Assembly (NCBI GenBank): GCA_963781675.1
Contig: CAWAGF010000001.1
Location: 1-64,000 of the forward strand
DNA: 64,000 nt
Origin: SCTD01 sp963781675
GTDB taxonomy: Bacteria > Actinomycetota > Actinomycetes > Mycobacteriales > SCTD01
Reading direction: 5' to 3'
Position numbers and translations under genes: made by a program. The notes under the pieces were generated by a model. The model saw only the letters and a program-made list of their open reading frames with translations, ran no database searches and had not been told where the DNA came from. Position 1 is the stretch's first letter, and each line of letters opens with the position of its first letter. Below, piece after piece: positions 52,962 through 62,150 of this stretch.

Positions 52962-54674
52962 ATGAGCGGCAGCAGCGCGCCCGCCCGCCCCCGCACCCCC
53001 GCGCTCGTCCTCGGGGCGGTCGTCGTCGCCGTGGCGGTGCTCGTGGCCGCGGTGGCGCTGACGTCGCGCCAGCAGACGCCGCCGACGATCGCGGAGTTCG
53101 CCCCGCAGGCCGTCGCGCAGATCAAGCAGACGCTGGACGAGCAGTCCGACGCCGACCCCGCGCGCACCGGCGGCGGCACCGCCGGGGGCGCGTCCGCGGC
53201 GCCGAGCGCCGGCCCGAGCCTCGGCCCGGACGGCAGCCCGCTCCCGCAGCCCGGCCCCTCCCCGACCGCCCCCACCGTGCAGCTGCCGCGCGTGCGCGCC
53301 TGCGTCGGCACCCCGCCGCGGCAGACCGAGGACCGGCAGTCGCCGCCGTGCGTGCCGTACTTCGACCCCGACGTCGACAACGGCGGCGCGACGAGCAAGG
53401 GCGTCACCCGCGACCAGATCACGATCGCGCTGCCGCAGCAGTTCCTCGAGGACCTCAGCCCGCCGCAGAAGCTGGCGCAGTACTTCAACAAGCGCTACGA
53501 GCTCTACGGCCGCCAGCTGCAGCTGGTGCCGTTCAGCACGACCGGCTGCGTCGACAGCCAGCCGGACCCGGCCAAGATGCGCGACGACGCCGTCGCGGTC
53601 GACGAGCAGATCGTCGCCTTCGCCTCGCTGGCCTACCTGAACTGCCAGGCCGCCGACCACCACTACTACGACGCGCTCGCCGACGCGAAGGTGCTCAGCA
53701 TCGTCGACGGCAACCTGACCACCGGCGTCGAGGCGAACTACCGCAAGCGGGCGCCGTACGAGTGGAACGTCATGGCCGGCGTCGACACCATCACCGCCAC
53801 GACGGCCGACTTCGTCTGCAGCAGCCTGGCCGGCCGACCGCCCGCGTACGCCGGGGCCACCCAGGCCGGCGCCCCGGTCAGGAAGTTCGGCCTCATCACG
53901 ACCCGGTCGACCGACGGCACGACGCCGGACGTCACCCCGCTGCGCAACGGGCTCAAGGCCTGCGGGGTGGACCTGGTGGAGAAGCGCGACGACCAGAGCA
54001 CCGCCGCGGCGCGCAGCGGCGTCAACACGATGGTGTCCCTGCAGGACGCCGACGTGACGTCGGTGATGTGCCTGTGCACGGCGGTCGACCTGCGCAACGT
54101 CTACATGCCGGCGGCAAGCGCGCAGGGCTACCAGCCCGAGTGGGTCCAGTCGTCGTACATCAACACCGACATCGACAACGCGTACGGGGGCGGCAACGCG
54201 CCGCCCGACCAGAGCGCGCACGTCATCGGGATCAGCTTCCGCAACAAGCTCAACCCCCGGCAGGACATGCCGTGGTACCGCGCGGTGAAGGAGGTCGACC
54301 CGACCTACGAGCCGGCGGCCGCCAGCTACTACTCCGCGCACTCGCGGTACATGCAGCTCTCGCTGCTCGCCGCCGGCATCCAGCTCGCCGGACCGGAGCT
54401 GACGCCGCAGAGCTTCGCGCAGGGCCTGCACCGCGCGCAGTTCCCCAACCCCGACGCCGGCGGTCCGCCGGACTTCCAGTCCCGCGTCGGCTTCCAGGGT
54501 CCGCGGCACGTGATGTCGGTCGACGCCAGCATGTTCTGGTTCGACCCGCAGCGCCCCGGCACGATCGACCCGTCGGTGCCCGGTGCCGTCTGCTACGTCG
54601 ACCGCGGGCGGCGCTACGTGCTCGGCGCGTGGCCGAAGGGCGAGCCGGCGTTCCGCCGCGGGCCCTGCCTGTGA
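52962..54674 (+). CDS. substrate-binding protein, Liv/type-1 periplasmic fold
   Basis: 570 aa, longer than most family members (about 400). An uncleaved-looking anchor PALVLGAVVVAVAVLVAAVA near residues 12-32 has no lipobox. A Pro/Ser/Gly-rich linker (residues 65-110) leads to the ligand-binding fold: KGVTRDQITIALPQQFLEDL, YELYGRQLQLVPFSTTGCVD, YEWNVMAGVDTITATTADFV, GLKACGVDLVEKRDDQSTAA and QPEWVQSSYINTDIDNAYGG. Many Cys (VCLCT, GPCL), probably disulfide-bonded. First gene of a unit whose next genes encode the permease and ATPases. Ligand unknown. Confidence 0.8.
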   Translation: MSGSSAPARPRTPALVLGAVVVAVAVLVAAVALTSRQQTPPTIAEFAPQAVAQIKQTLDEQSDADPARTGGGTAGGASAAPSAGPSLGPDGSPLPQPGPSPTAPTVQLPRVRACVGTPPRQTEDRQSPPCVPYFDPDVDNGGATSKGVTRDQITIALPQQFLEDLSPPQKLAQYFNKRYELYGRQLQLVPFSTTGCVDSQPDPAKMRDDAVAVDEQIVAFASLAYLNCQAADHHYYDALADAKVLSIVDGNLTTGVEANYRKRAPYEWNVMAGVDTITATTADFVCSSLAGRPPAYAGATQAGAPVRKFGLITTRSTDGTTPDVTPLRNGLKACGVDLVEKRDDQSTAAARSGVNTMVSLQDADVTSVMCLCTAVDLRNVYMPAASAQGYQPEWVQSSYINTDIDNAYGGGNAPPDQSAHVIGISFRNKLNPRQDMPWYRAVKEVDPTYEPAAASYYSAHSRYMQLSLLAAGIQLAGPELTPQSFAQGLHRAQFPNPDAGGPPDFQSRVGFQGPRHVMSVDASMFWFDPQRPGTIDPSVPGAVCYVDRGRRYVLGAWPKGEPAFRRGPCL

Positions 54675-56890
54675 AGGCGCTGCTGCGCCGGCCGGAGCTG
54701 CTCGTGCTCGCCGCGGTCGTGCCCGTCCTGCTGCTCCTGCCCGGGCGCACCCCGCTCGGCATCTACGCCCTCGGCGTCGTCACCGCCGCTCCGCTCGCGC
54801 TGCACGCGGCCGGGATCATCCTGGTGTTCCGCAGCAACCGCTTCATCGACTTCGCCCAGCTGCAGATCGGCGCAGTCGCCGCCACGCTGTTCGCGGTGCT
54901 CGTCAACGCGCAGCCGGTGCTGCGCGGGGTGCGCGCCACCTGTCCGCCGTGCCTGGAGACGACGAGCCGCGGCGTGCTGCAGACGTCGTACTGGGCGTCC
55001 CTGGTCGTCTCCGCCGGGCTCGCCGTGCTGCTCGGCTGGCTGGTCTACGTCGCGGTCGTCCGGCGCCTGGACCGCGCGCCGCGGCTGGTCGCGACCGTCG
55101 CGTCCATCTTCCTCATCACGCTGCTCGCCGGCGTGCAGCGGCTCCTCGTCCAGCTGCTCACGACGCAGGACCAGCGCACCTTCGGCGGCGTCACGAACGC
55201 CGTGCCCCCGCCCGGTGGCCTCGCGTTCTCGATCGGCACCGTGCGCTTCGGCCTGCCCGAGCTGCTGCTCGTCCTGGTCGCGGTGCTCGGCCTCGGCGCC
55301 ATCGCGCTGTACCTGCAGCGCAGCGCTGTGGGCACCGCGATCCGCGCGTCGTCCGAGAGCGCCTCGCGCGCGCAGACGCTCGGCGTGGACGTCGTGCGGG
55401 TGACCGGTCGCGTCTGGATGCTGGTCGGCGCGCTGTCCGGTGCGGCCGCGCTGCTCGGCGCGATGACCTCGCCCGCCGGCGACGGCGACGACCCGGCAGG
55501 CGGCGCGTCACTCGTGCGCATCCTCACCGTCGTGGTGGTCGCGCGGCTGGTCAGCCTGCCGGTCGCCGGGCTGGCGGCGCTGGCGCTCGGCGTCCTGACG
55601 GCCGCCGTCGACTTCTCCGCCGGTGGCACGAACCTGCTCGACGGCTCGCTGGTCGTCGTCATCAGCGCGCTGCTGCTCCTGCAGCGCCGCGCCTCCACCC
55701 GCACCGACGTCGACACGTCCAGCTCCTACCTCGCCGGTCGGCAGGCACGACCCGTGCCGCGAGCCCTGCGCGACCTGCAGAGCGTGCGGTCCCTGGGCCG
55801 CGGCCTGGTCGTCGCGCTGACGGTGGTGCTGGTCGCCCTGCCGTTCCTGCTGAAGCCGAGCCAGACCAGCCGGCTGTCCACCACGCTGCTGCTCGCCGTC
55901 GTCGGCATGTCGCTGCTCGTCCTCACCGGCTGGGCCGGCCTCGTCTCGCTCGGGCAGTTCGGCTTCGCCGCCGTCGGGGCGTACGTCGCCGCCGCCAGCG
56001 GCCTGCCCTTCCTGCTCTCCCTCCCGCTCGGTGCGCTCGCCGGTGCGGCGGTCGCGGTGCTGGTCGGCCTTCCCGCGCTCCGGCTGCAGCCGCTGACATT
56101 GGCCATCAGCACGCTCGCGTTCGCGGCCGCGGTGCCCGCCGTCCTGCTCGACCCGGACACGCTCGGCGCCGCGCTGCCGGAGACGCTCGAGCGCCCGCTG
56201 CTGCTCGGCGTCGACCTCGAGGACCAGCGCGTCTTCTACTACCTGGTGCTGCTCGTGCTCGCGGCCTCGGTGCTCGCCGTCGTGGGCCTGCGCCGCAGCC
56301 GCACCGCCCGCGCGCTGCTCGCCGCCCGCGACAACGAGCCGGCGGCGCAGGCGTTCGGCATCAGCGTGCTGGGTGCACGGCTGCAGGCGTTCGCCCTGTC
56401 CGGCTTCCTCGCGGCCTTCGCCGGCGGCCTGTTCGCCTACCAGCAGGCGGGGGTGCGCGCGGACTCCTTCTCCGTCGGGACGAGCCTGCTGGTGTTCACC
56501 TACACCGTCATCGGCGGCCTCGGGTCGGTCGGCGGGCCGCTGCTCGGGTTCGGCCTGCTCGCCCTGCAGGACCTCCTGGTGACGAGCCCGACCGTCGCGC
56601 TGCTGGTCAACGGTCTCGGCGGCGTCACCCTGCTGCTGCTCGCGCCGGGGGGACTCGCCCAGGTCGTGCTGGACTCCCGGGACGCGCTGCTGCGCCGCAT
56701 CGCCGCGCGCAACGGGATCGCCGTCCCCGGCCTCGGTGCACGCGACCGCCTGACCGGTTCCGGTCCGGCGCCGATCACGCCGAAGGTGCGCCCCGGCGGC
56801 GGTGAGGTCTTCGTGCCGCAGCGGTACGCGCTGGACGACCAGTGGGCGCTCGCCGCCACCCTGCGCACCGCGGGGCAGGCCGATGACTGA
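54671..56890 (+). CDS. fused LivH-LivM branched-chain-type ABC permease
   Basis: 739 aa from GTG 54671 (GTGA overlap with the binding-protein gene). The N-terminal half is LivH-like: AGIILVFRSNRFIDFAQLQI near residue 50 and SAVGTAIRASSESASRAQTL. After a linker with DVDTSSSYLAGRQARPVPRA the second half is LivM-like: GWAGLVSLGQFGFAAVGAYV near residue 420 and AARDNEPAAQAFGISVLGAR. LivH and LivM are normally separate; here one chain would form the whole channel. Confidence 0.88.
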   Translation: MKALLRRPELLVLAAVVPVLLLLPGRTPLGIYALGVVTAAPLALHAAGIILVFRSNRFIDFAQLQIGAVAATLFAVLVNAQPVLRGVRATCPPCLETTSRGVLQTSYWASLVVSAGLAVLLGWLVYVAVVRRLDRAPRLVATVASIFLITLLAGVQRLLVQLLTTQDQRTFGGVTNAVPPPGGLAFSIGTVRFGLPELLLVLVAVLGLGAIALYLQRSAVGTAIRASSESASRAQTLGVDVVRVTGRVWMLVGALSGAAALLGAMTSPAGDGDDPAGGASLVRILTVVVVARLVSLPVAGLAALALGVLTAAVDFSAGGTNLLDGSLVVVISALLLLQRRASTRTDVDTSSSYLAGRQARPVPRALRDLQSVRSLGRGLVVALTVVLVALPFLLKPSQTSRLSTTLLLAVVGMSLLVLTGWAGLVSLGQFGFAAVGAYVAAASGLPFLLSLPLGALAGAAVAVLVGLPALRLQPLTLAISTLAFAAAVPAVLLDPDTLGAALPETLERPLLLGVDLEDQRVFYYLVLLVLAASVLAVVGLRRSRTARALLAARDNEPAAQAFGISVLGARLQAFALSGFLAAFAGGLFAYQQAGVRADSFSVGTSLLVFTYTVIGGLGSVGGPLLGFGLLALQDLLVTSPTVALLVNGLGGVTLLLLAPGGLAQVVLDSRDALLRRIAARNGIAVPGLGARDRLTGSGPAPITPKVRPGGGEVFVPQRYALDDQWALAATLRTAGQADD

Positions 56891-59800
56891 GCTCGTCGGT
56901 CGTCCGCTCGTCCCGACCGCACGGCAGGTGGAGGTCGGGGACCTGCCAGCTGCCGTCGTGCTCGTCGCGCCGCCGGAGGAGGACGACCCGCTCACCCGCG
57001 GCGGCTGGCGGCGAGTGCTGTCCGACCTCGACCCGCGCCAGGTCGTGGGTCCGAAGAAGGTCCTGCTCGTCCTGTGCCTCACCTCGCTGTTCCTGCGCAT
57101 CGACGACGCGGCCGTCGGCGTGCTGCTGCCGCTGATCCGCGCCGAGTTCGGCGTCTCCCTCGCGTTCTTCGGCGTGGTCTCCTCGCTCGTCGGCATCGTC
57201 AGCACCGCGCTGACCGTCCCGCTCGGCTACCTCGTGGACCGTGTCAAGCGGGTGTGGCTGCTGCGCCTCGGCACCGTCTTCACCGCGGGCACGGTCGCCG
57301 CGCAGGGCGTCGTCCCGAACGTCACCGGCCTGGTCGGCGCCCGCCTCGCGAACGGCGTCGGCCAGGGCATCGCGCAGCCCGCCAGCTTCCCGCTGCTGGC
57401 CGACTGGTTCCCGCCCGCCGGGCGCACCCGGGTGTTCGGCATCTACTTCGCCGCCGCGCAGCTCGGCCTCGTCGTCGGGCCGGTCGGCGCGGGCCTGCTC
57501 GGCGACGCGTTCGGCTGGCGCGTCGCCCTGCTCGTCCTCGGCGGCGCCGCGACCGCCGTCGCGATGCTCACGTTCCTGCTGAAGGAGCCGCCGCGCGGGG
57601 CGTTCGAGCGACCGGACGCGCACGAGCGGGAGGCCCCGCCGGCGCCCGGCTTCGCCGAGTCCTACCGCAGCGCCGCGAGCATCTCGACGCTGCGCCGCTG
57701 CTGGTACGTCACGCCGCTGCTGTCCGCCCGCGGGGTGTTCACCTTCGTCGTGCTGCCGTTCTTCCTGTTCGAGGTCTACGGCCTGTCGGTGACGCAGATC
57801 GGCATCGTGCAGACGGTCAACGGCGTCGTCGGCCTCGTCGGGCTGCTGTTCGCCGGCGTCGTCGGCGACCGCCTGCTCACCAGCCGGCCGGGCCGCTACA
57901 TGGTGTTCATGGGCGTCGCGCCGGTCGCGCAGTGCGTCGTCATCGGGCTGCTCGCGCTGCGCCCGCCGGTGCTCGTCACCGTCGTCGCGATCCAGCTCAT
58001 CGTGCTCGTCGAGCAGGCCCTCGTGCCGGCCTTCTACTCGCTCATCTCGGTCGTCGTGCCCTCGCGCATCCGCGGGCTCGGGCTCGCCACGAACGCGCCG
58101 TGGCAGCTGCTCGGCCTGGTCGGGACGCCGTTCCTGCTGGCCGCCGTCGAGGGCGTCGGGCTGCAGCGCGGCATCCTGCTGTTCATCCCCCTGCTGCTGC
58201 TCGCCGGCCTGATCCTCGGCACCGGGTCGGCCGGCGTGGAGCGCGACATCCGCGCCGCGCGCGCCGCCGACGAGGCGGAGGCCGTCCTGCGCGAGGCGCG
58301 CGAGCGGGGCGAGACGCCGCTGCTGGTCTGCCGCGACGTGCAGGTCGCCTACGGCGGCGTGCAGGTGCTGTTCGGCGTCGACCTCGACGTCGAGCAGGGC
58401 GAGGTCGTCGCGCTGGTCGGCACCAACGGCGCGGGCAAGTCGACCCTGCTGCGCGCGCTGTCCGGCACCAGCGAGCCGAGCGGCGGCGCGGTCTTCTTCG
58501 ACGACCGCGACACCACGCACCTGCCGCCGCACGCGATCGCCGCGCTCGGCATCGTGAGCATGCCGGGCGGGGCCGCCGTCTTCCCGAGCCTGTCCGTCCG
58601 CGAGAACCTGCGCGCCGCGGCGTGGACGCTGCGCGACGACGAGGCCACCGCGCAGGCCCGTACCGAGGAGGTGCTCGAGCTCTTCCCGGTGCTGCGTCAG
58701 CGGCTGGACCAGCCGGCCGGCTCGCTGTCCGGCGGCGAGCAGCAGATGGTCGGGCTGTCGCAGGCGCTGCTCATGGAGCCGCGCCTGCTCCTGGTCGACG
58801 AGCTGTCGCTCGGGCTGGCGCCTGCCGTCGTCGAGCAGCTGCTCGGCGTCCTGCGCACCCTCAACGGCCGCGGCACCACGATCATCATGGTCGAGCAGTC
58901 CCTGAACGTCGCGCTCACGGTCGCGGACCGCGCGGTGTTCATGGAGAAGGGCGAGATCCGCTTCGACGGCCCGACCGAGGAGCTGCTCTCGCGGCCCGAC
59001 CTCGTGCGCAGCGTCTTCATGGGCGGCGCCGCCGGCGGCACCCGTGCGGCGGTGCGCAAGCCGCCGGTCGAGGTGGCCACGACGAACGCCCTCGAGGTCC
59101 GCGACCTGGCCGTCAGCTTCGGCGGCGTCGCCGCGCTGCAGGGCGTCGACCTGACCGTCGCGCCCGGCGAGGTCGTCGGCATCATCGGCCCGAACGGCGC
59201 CGGCAAGACCACGCTGTTCGACCTCGTCAGCGGCTTCACCGTGCCGGACCGCGGCAGCGTGCTGCTGGCCGGCGTCGACGTCACCGGCGCCTCCCCGGAC
59301 GCCCGTGCGCGGGCCGGGCTCGGCCGCTCCTTCCAGAGCGCCCGGCTGTTCCCGGCGCTCACCGTGCGGGAGAACGTCGCGGTCGCCCTGGAGCGCAAGG
59401 CGGTCCGCAACCCGCTGCTCGCCGCGGTCTTCGCGCCGCAGGTGCGCAGCTCCGAGCGGCGCATCAGCCGGCAGGTCGACCGGCTGGTCGACCTGATGGG
59501 CCTGGACGCCTACGCCGACGCCACCCTCGCCGAGCTGTCGACCGGCAGCCGTCGCGCCGTCGACGTGGCGTGCATCCTCGCCAGCGAGCCGTCGCTGCTG
59601 CTGCTCGACGAGCCGTCGTCCGGCCTCGCGCAGGCCGAGACGGAGTCGCTCGGCCCGCTGCTGCAGCGCATCGTGCGGGAGACCGGCTGCGGCATGCTCG
59701 TCATCGAGCACGACCTCCCGCTCGTGACGGCGCTGTCCGACCGGATGGTCGCCATGGAGGCCGGCGCCGTGCTGGTCACCGGGACGCCCGAGCAGGTGCG

Positions 59801-59918
59801 CGCCGACCCGCGCGTGCTCGCCTCGTACCTCGCTGCCTCGGACGACGTCGTGCAGCGCTCCGGCCGGATGGGCGCCCTTGCCGCACTGCTCGAACAACAT
59901 CCCGACGAGAGGACCTGA
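56883..59918 (+). CDS. MFS transporter fused to two Liv-type ABC ATPases
   Basis: 1011 aa in one clean frame. Residues about 55-450 are a 12-helix MFS domain (VGVLLPLIRAEFGVSLAFFG, GYLVDRVKRVWLLRLG between helices 2 and 3, YLSVTQIG-like repeats). ATPase 1 (LivF-like): Walker A GTNGAGKST near 513, signature LSGGEQQM near 614, Walker B LLLVDELSLGLAP. ATPase 2 (LivG-like): GPNGAGKTT near 767, altered signature LSTGSRRAV near 883, LLLLDEPSSGLAQ. With the fused LivHM permease this gives a full ABC importer plus a secondary carrier. Starts ATG 56883, overlapping the permease by eight bases. Confidence 0.88.
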   Translation: MTELVGRPLVPTARQVEVGDLPAAVVLVAPPEEDDPLTRGGWRRVLSDLDPRQVVGPKKVLLVLCLTSLFLRIDDAAVGVLLPLIRAEFGVSLAFFGVVSSLVGIVSTALTVPLGYLVDRVKRVWLLRLGTVFTAGTVAAQGVVPNVTGLVGARLANGVGQGIAQPASFPLLADWFPPAGRTRVFGIYFAAAQLGLVVGPVGAGLLGDAFGWRVALLVLGGAATAVAMLTFLLKEPPRGAFERPDAHEREAPPAPGFAESYRSAASISTLRRCWYVTPLLSARGVFTFVVLPFFLFEVYGLSVTQIGIVQTVNGVVGLVGLLFAGVVGDRLLTSRPGRYMVFMGVAPVAQCVVIGLLALRPPVLVTVVAIQLIVLVEQALVPAFYSLISVVVPSRIRGLGLATNAPWQLLGLVGTPFLLAAVEGVGLQRGILLFIPLLLLAGLILGTGSAGVERDIRAARAADEAEAVLREARERGETPLLVCRDVQVAYGGVQVLFGVDLDVEQGEVVALVGTNGAGKSTLLRALSGTSEPSGGAVFFDDRDTTHLPPHAIAALGIVSMPGGAAVFPSLSVRENLRAAAWTLRDDEATAQARTEEVLELFPVLRQRLDQPAGSLSGGEQQMVGLSQALLMEPRLLLVDELSLGLAPAVVEQLLGVLRTLNGRGTTIIMVEQSLNVALTVADRAVFMEKGEIRFDGPTEELLSRPDLVRSVFMGGAAGGTRAAVRKPPVEVATTNALEVRDLAVSFGGVAALQGVDLTVAPGEVVGIIGPNGAGKTTLFDLVSGFTVPDRGSVLLAGVDVTGASPDARARAGLGRSFQSARLFPALTVRENVAVALERKAVRNPLLAAVFAPQVRSSERRISRQVDRLVDLMGLDAYADATLAELSTGSRRAVDVACILASEPSLLLLDEPSSGLAQAETESLGPLLQRIVRETGCGMLVIEHDLPLVTALSDRMVAMEAGAVLVTGTPEQVRADPRVLASYLAASDDVVQRSGRMGALAALLEQHPDERT

Positions 59919-59919
59919 C

Positions 59920-60915
59920 GTGCCACCCCGGACCCGCAAGGCCGCACCACCGCTCCGCCTGACGGGCAGCGGCTTCGGCGAGCTGTTCGAGCGGATGGTC
60001 GACAACGTCGGCACCGTGCTCAAGGGCAAGGAGGACGTCGTCCGGCTGTCGCTGACGGCGATGCTCGCGAACGGCCACCTGCTGTTCGAGGACTACCCGG
60101 GCACCGGCAAGACGATGCTCGCGCGGGCCCTGTCGGCGACGGTGTCGGCGACGACGTCGCGCATCCAGTGCACGCCCGACCTGCTGCCGGCCGACATCAC
60201 CGGCTCGCCGGTGCTCGACCGCAGGACCGGCGACTTCGTGTTCCGGCAGGGGCCGGTCTTCGCGAACATCTTCCTCGCCGACGAGATCAACCGCGCGACG
60301 CCGAAGACGCAGTCCGCGCTGCTCGAGGCGATGGCCGAGCGCAACGTCACGGTCGACGGCGTGACGCACCGGCTGCCGAACCCCTTCTTCGTGCTCGCGA
60401 CGGAGAACCCGATCGAGCTGGCCGGCACGTTCCCGCTGCCGGAGGCGCAGCTGGACCGCTTCCTGTTCAAGCTCTCCCTCGGCTACCCCGGCCCGGAGGC
60501 CGAGGTCGAGGTGCTCATGTCGCACCGCACCGGCGACGCCATCGACCGCATCGGCTCCGTCGTCAGCACCGAGGAGCTGGTCGCGATGATGGACTGGGCC
60601 GCGCAGGTGGAGATCAGCGAGTCGGTGGCCCGCTACATCGTCGACCTGTGCCAGGCCACGCGCACCGATCCGGCGCTGTCGATGGGTGCGTCCAGCCGCG
60701 CCGCGCTGTCGCTCATGCGCGCCGCCCGCGTCGTGGCCGCCTCCCAGGGACGCGACGACGTGCTGCCCGACGACGTGCGGCTGCTCGTCCCGCCGGTGTT
60801 CGGCCACCGCCTGCTGCTCACCCCCGACGCGCTGCTGCGCGACGAGACCGTGGACGGCGTCGTCGAGCGGCTGCTGACCGCGGTCAAGGCACCCCTGGGG
60901 CTGAAGAGCGCATGA
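59920..60915 (+). CDS. MoxR-family AAA+ ATPase
   Basis: 331 aa from GTG 59920, one base after the fusion gene, with GAGAGG upstream. Walker A DYPGTGKTMLA, Walker B IFLADEINRATPKTQ, sensor ATENPIELAGTFPLPEAQLD, and the C-terminal lid VLPDDVRLLVPPVFGHRLLL. MoxR ATPases act as chaperones that mature or insert metal into partner proteins, usually with a DUF58/VWA protein as here. The link to a transporter operon is unusual. Confidence 0.92.
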   Translation: MPPRTRKAAPPLRLTGSGFGELFERMVDNVGTVLKGKEDVVRLSLTAMLANGHLLFEDYPGTGKTMLARALSATVSATTSRIQCTPDLLPADITGSPVLDRRTGDFVFRQGPVFANIFLADEINRATPKTQSALLEAMAERNVTVDGVTHRLPNPFFVLATENPIELAGTFPLPEAQLDRFLFKLSLGYPGPEAEVEVLMSHRTGDAIDRIGSVVSTEELVAMMDWAAQVEISESVARYIVDLCQATRTDPALSMGASSRAALSLMRAARVVAASQGRDDVLPDDVRLLVPPVFGHRLLLTPDALLRDETVDGVVERLLTAVKAPLGLKSA

Positions 60916-62150
60916 GCACCCGGGCAGGGCTGCTCGCCGCGGCGGAGCGACGGCTGGGGCTCACGCCCGCAGGCGTCGCCGTCGCGGCGCTCGTCCTGCC
61001 CGGGCTCGTCCTCGGCCGGCTGCTGGCGAGCCGCCCGCTGTTCCTGCTGGTCTACGGCGCGATCGCCGTCGTCGGCCTGTCCCGCGTGCTGGCCCGCCGG
61101 CGGCTGTCGGTGGAGGCGGTCCGGTCCAGCCTGCCGACCCGGGTGCGCGAGAGCCAGAGCGTCGACGTCGAGGTCAGCGTGACCGCGAAGCGCCGCCTCG
61201 CGACGGTGGTGCTCGAGGAGGCACTGCCGGAGCCGTTCGGTGCGCCGGTGCGCGTGCCCGTCCCGCTGCTGCCGAGCGGGCAGACCGTCGTGCACGGCTA
61301 CCGCTTCACCGCGCGCCGCCGCGGCGTGTTCACCGTCGGTCCGCTGCTCGCCGAGTGGAGCGACCCGTTCGGGCTGACCCGCAAGCGCGTCGAGATCGCC
61401 CCCGCGGAGACCGTCATCGTCCACCCGTCGTTCGAGGGCGTGGACGACCGCGTGACCAGTCGCGAGTGGGAGGACCCGCCCGTGCGCCCGCCGCAGTCAC
61501 GGCCGTGGCCGAGCGGCTTCGAGTTCTACGGCCTGCGGGAGTACGTCCCCGGCGACGACCCGCGGCGCATCAACTGGCTGGCGAGCGCGCGCGGCGAGGA
61601 GGGCCGCCTGCTCGTGCGCGAGTCGGAGCAGGGCATCACCGACCGGGTGCGGCTCGTGCTCGACACCGACGTCGCGCAGCACGCGCCCGGTGACCCGAGC
61701 GAGACCTTCGAGCGGGCCGTGCAGGTGGTCGCCTCGCTCGGCGTGAAGCACCTCGCCGACGGCTTCTCCGTCTCCATCCAGGGAGGCAGCGGGCCGCTCG
61801 CGAAGGGCCTGCGCGGCAGCCGCTCCCGCATCCCGCTGCTGGACGTGCTGGCCGCCGCGCAGCCGGAGCGGGCCCGGCTCGCCGACGTGCTCGACCGGCT
61901 GTTCCTCGACCCGCAGCGCAGCACCCACAACGTGCTCGTCACGCCGCACCTCGACACCGAGACGGCCCGCCGCATCAAGCTGCTGCTGTCGCGCGGGACG
62001 TCCGTGGTGCTGGTGCTCGTCCTCTGGGAGGACACCGACCCGGCGATGATCCACCGCGCCGCCGGGCTCGGCTGCGGCGTCGTCGAGCTCAAGCCCGGTG
62101 CGAGCCTGGGCGCGACGTTCCAGCACGTCGTCGGGGCCGGGGCGCGATGA
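60912..62150 (+). CDS. DUF58 protein
   Basis: 412 aa, ATGA overlap with moxR. Two helices near the start (GVAVAALVLPGLVLGRLLAS, PLFLLVYGAIAVVGLSRVLA), then a beta domain (SVDVEVSVTAKRRLATVVLE) and the DUF58 motif FYGLREYVPGDDPRRINWLA near residue 210, followed by a VWA-like region (DRVRLVLDTDVAQHAPGDPS). DUF58 proteins pair with MoxR and with TgpA-type membrane proteins; the same trio is formed here. Confidence 0.92.
   Translation: MSTRAGLLAAAERRLGLTPAGVAVAALVLPGLVLGRLLASRPLFLLVYGAIAVVGLSRVLARRRLSVEAVRSSLPTRVRESQSVDVEVSVTAKRRLATVVLEEALPEPFGAPVRVPVPLLPSGQTVVHGYRFTARRRGVFTVGPLLAEWSDPFGLTRKRVEIAPAETVIVHPSFEGVDDRVTSREWEDPPVRPPQSRPWPSGFEFYGLREYVPGDDPRRINWLASARGEEGRLLVRESEQGITDRVRLVLDTDVAQHAPGDPSETFERAVQVVASLGVKHLADGFSVSIQGGSGPLAKGLRGSRSRIPLLDVLAAAQPERARLADVLDRLFLDPQRSTHNVLVTPHLDTETARRIKLLLSRGTSVVLVLVLWEDTDPAMIHRAAGLGCGVVELKPGASLGATFQHVVGAGAR

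Noticed and set aside
50301..54674. 1457-codon plus-strand frame read as one protein
   Set aside because: Only the part from ATG 52962 is a coherent protein; upstream it is antisense to the HNH, crotonase and secreted-protein genes.
56775..60029. 1084-codon open frame on the minus strand
   Set aside because: Its product is a run of Arg, Asp, Glu, Gln and His with no domain, directly opposite the clear MFS-ABC fusion; a typical shadow of a high-G+C gene.
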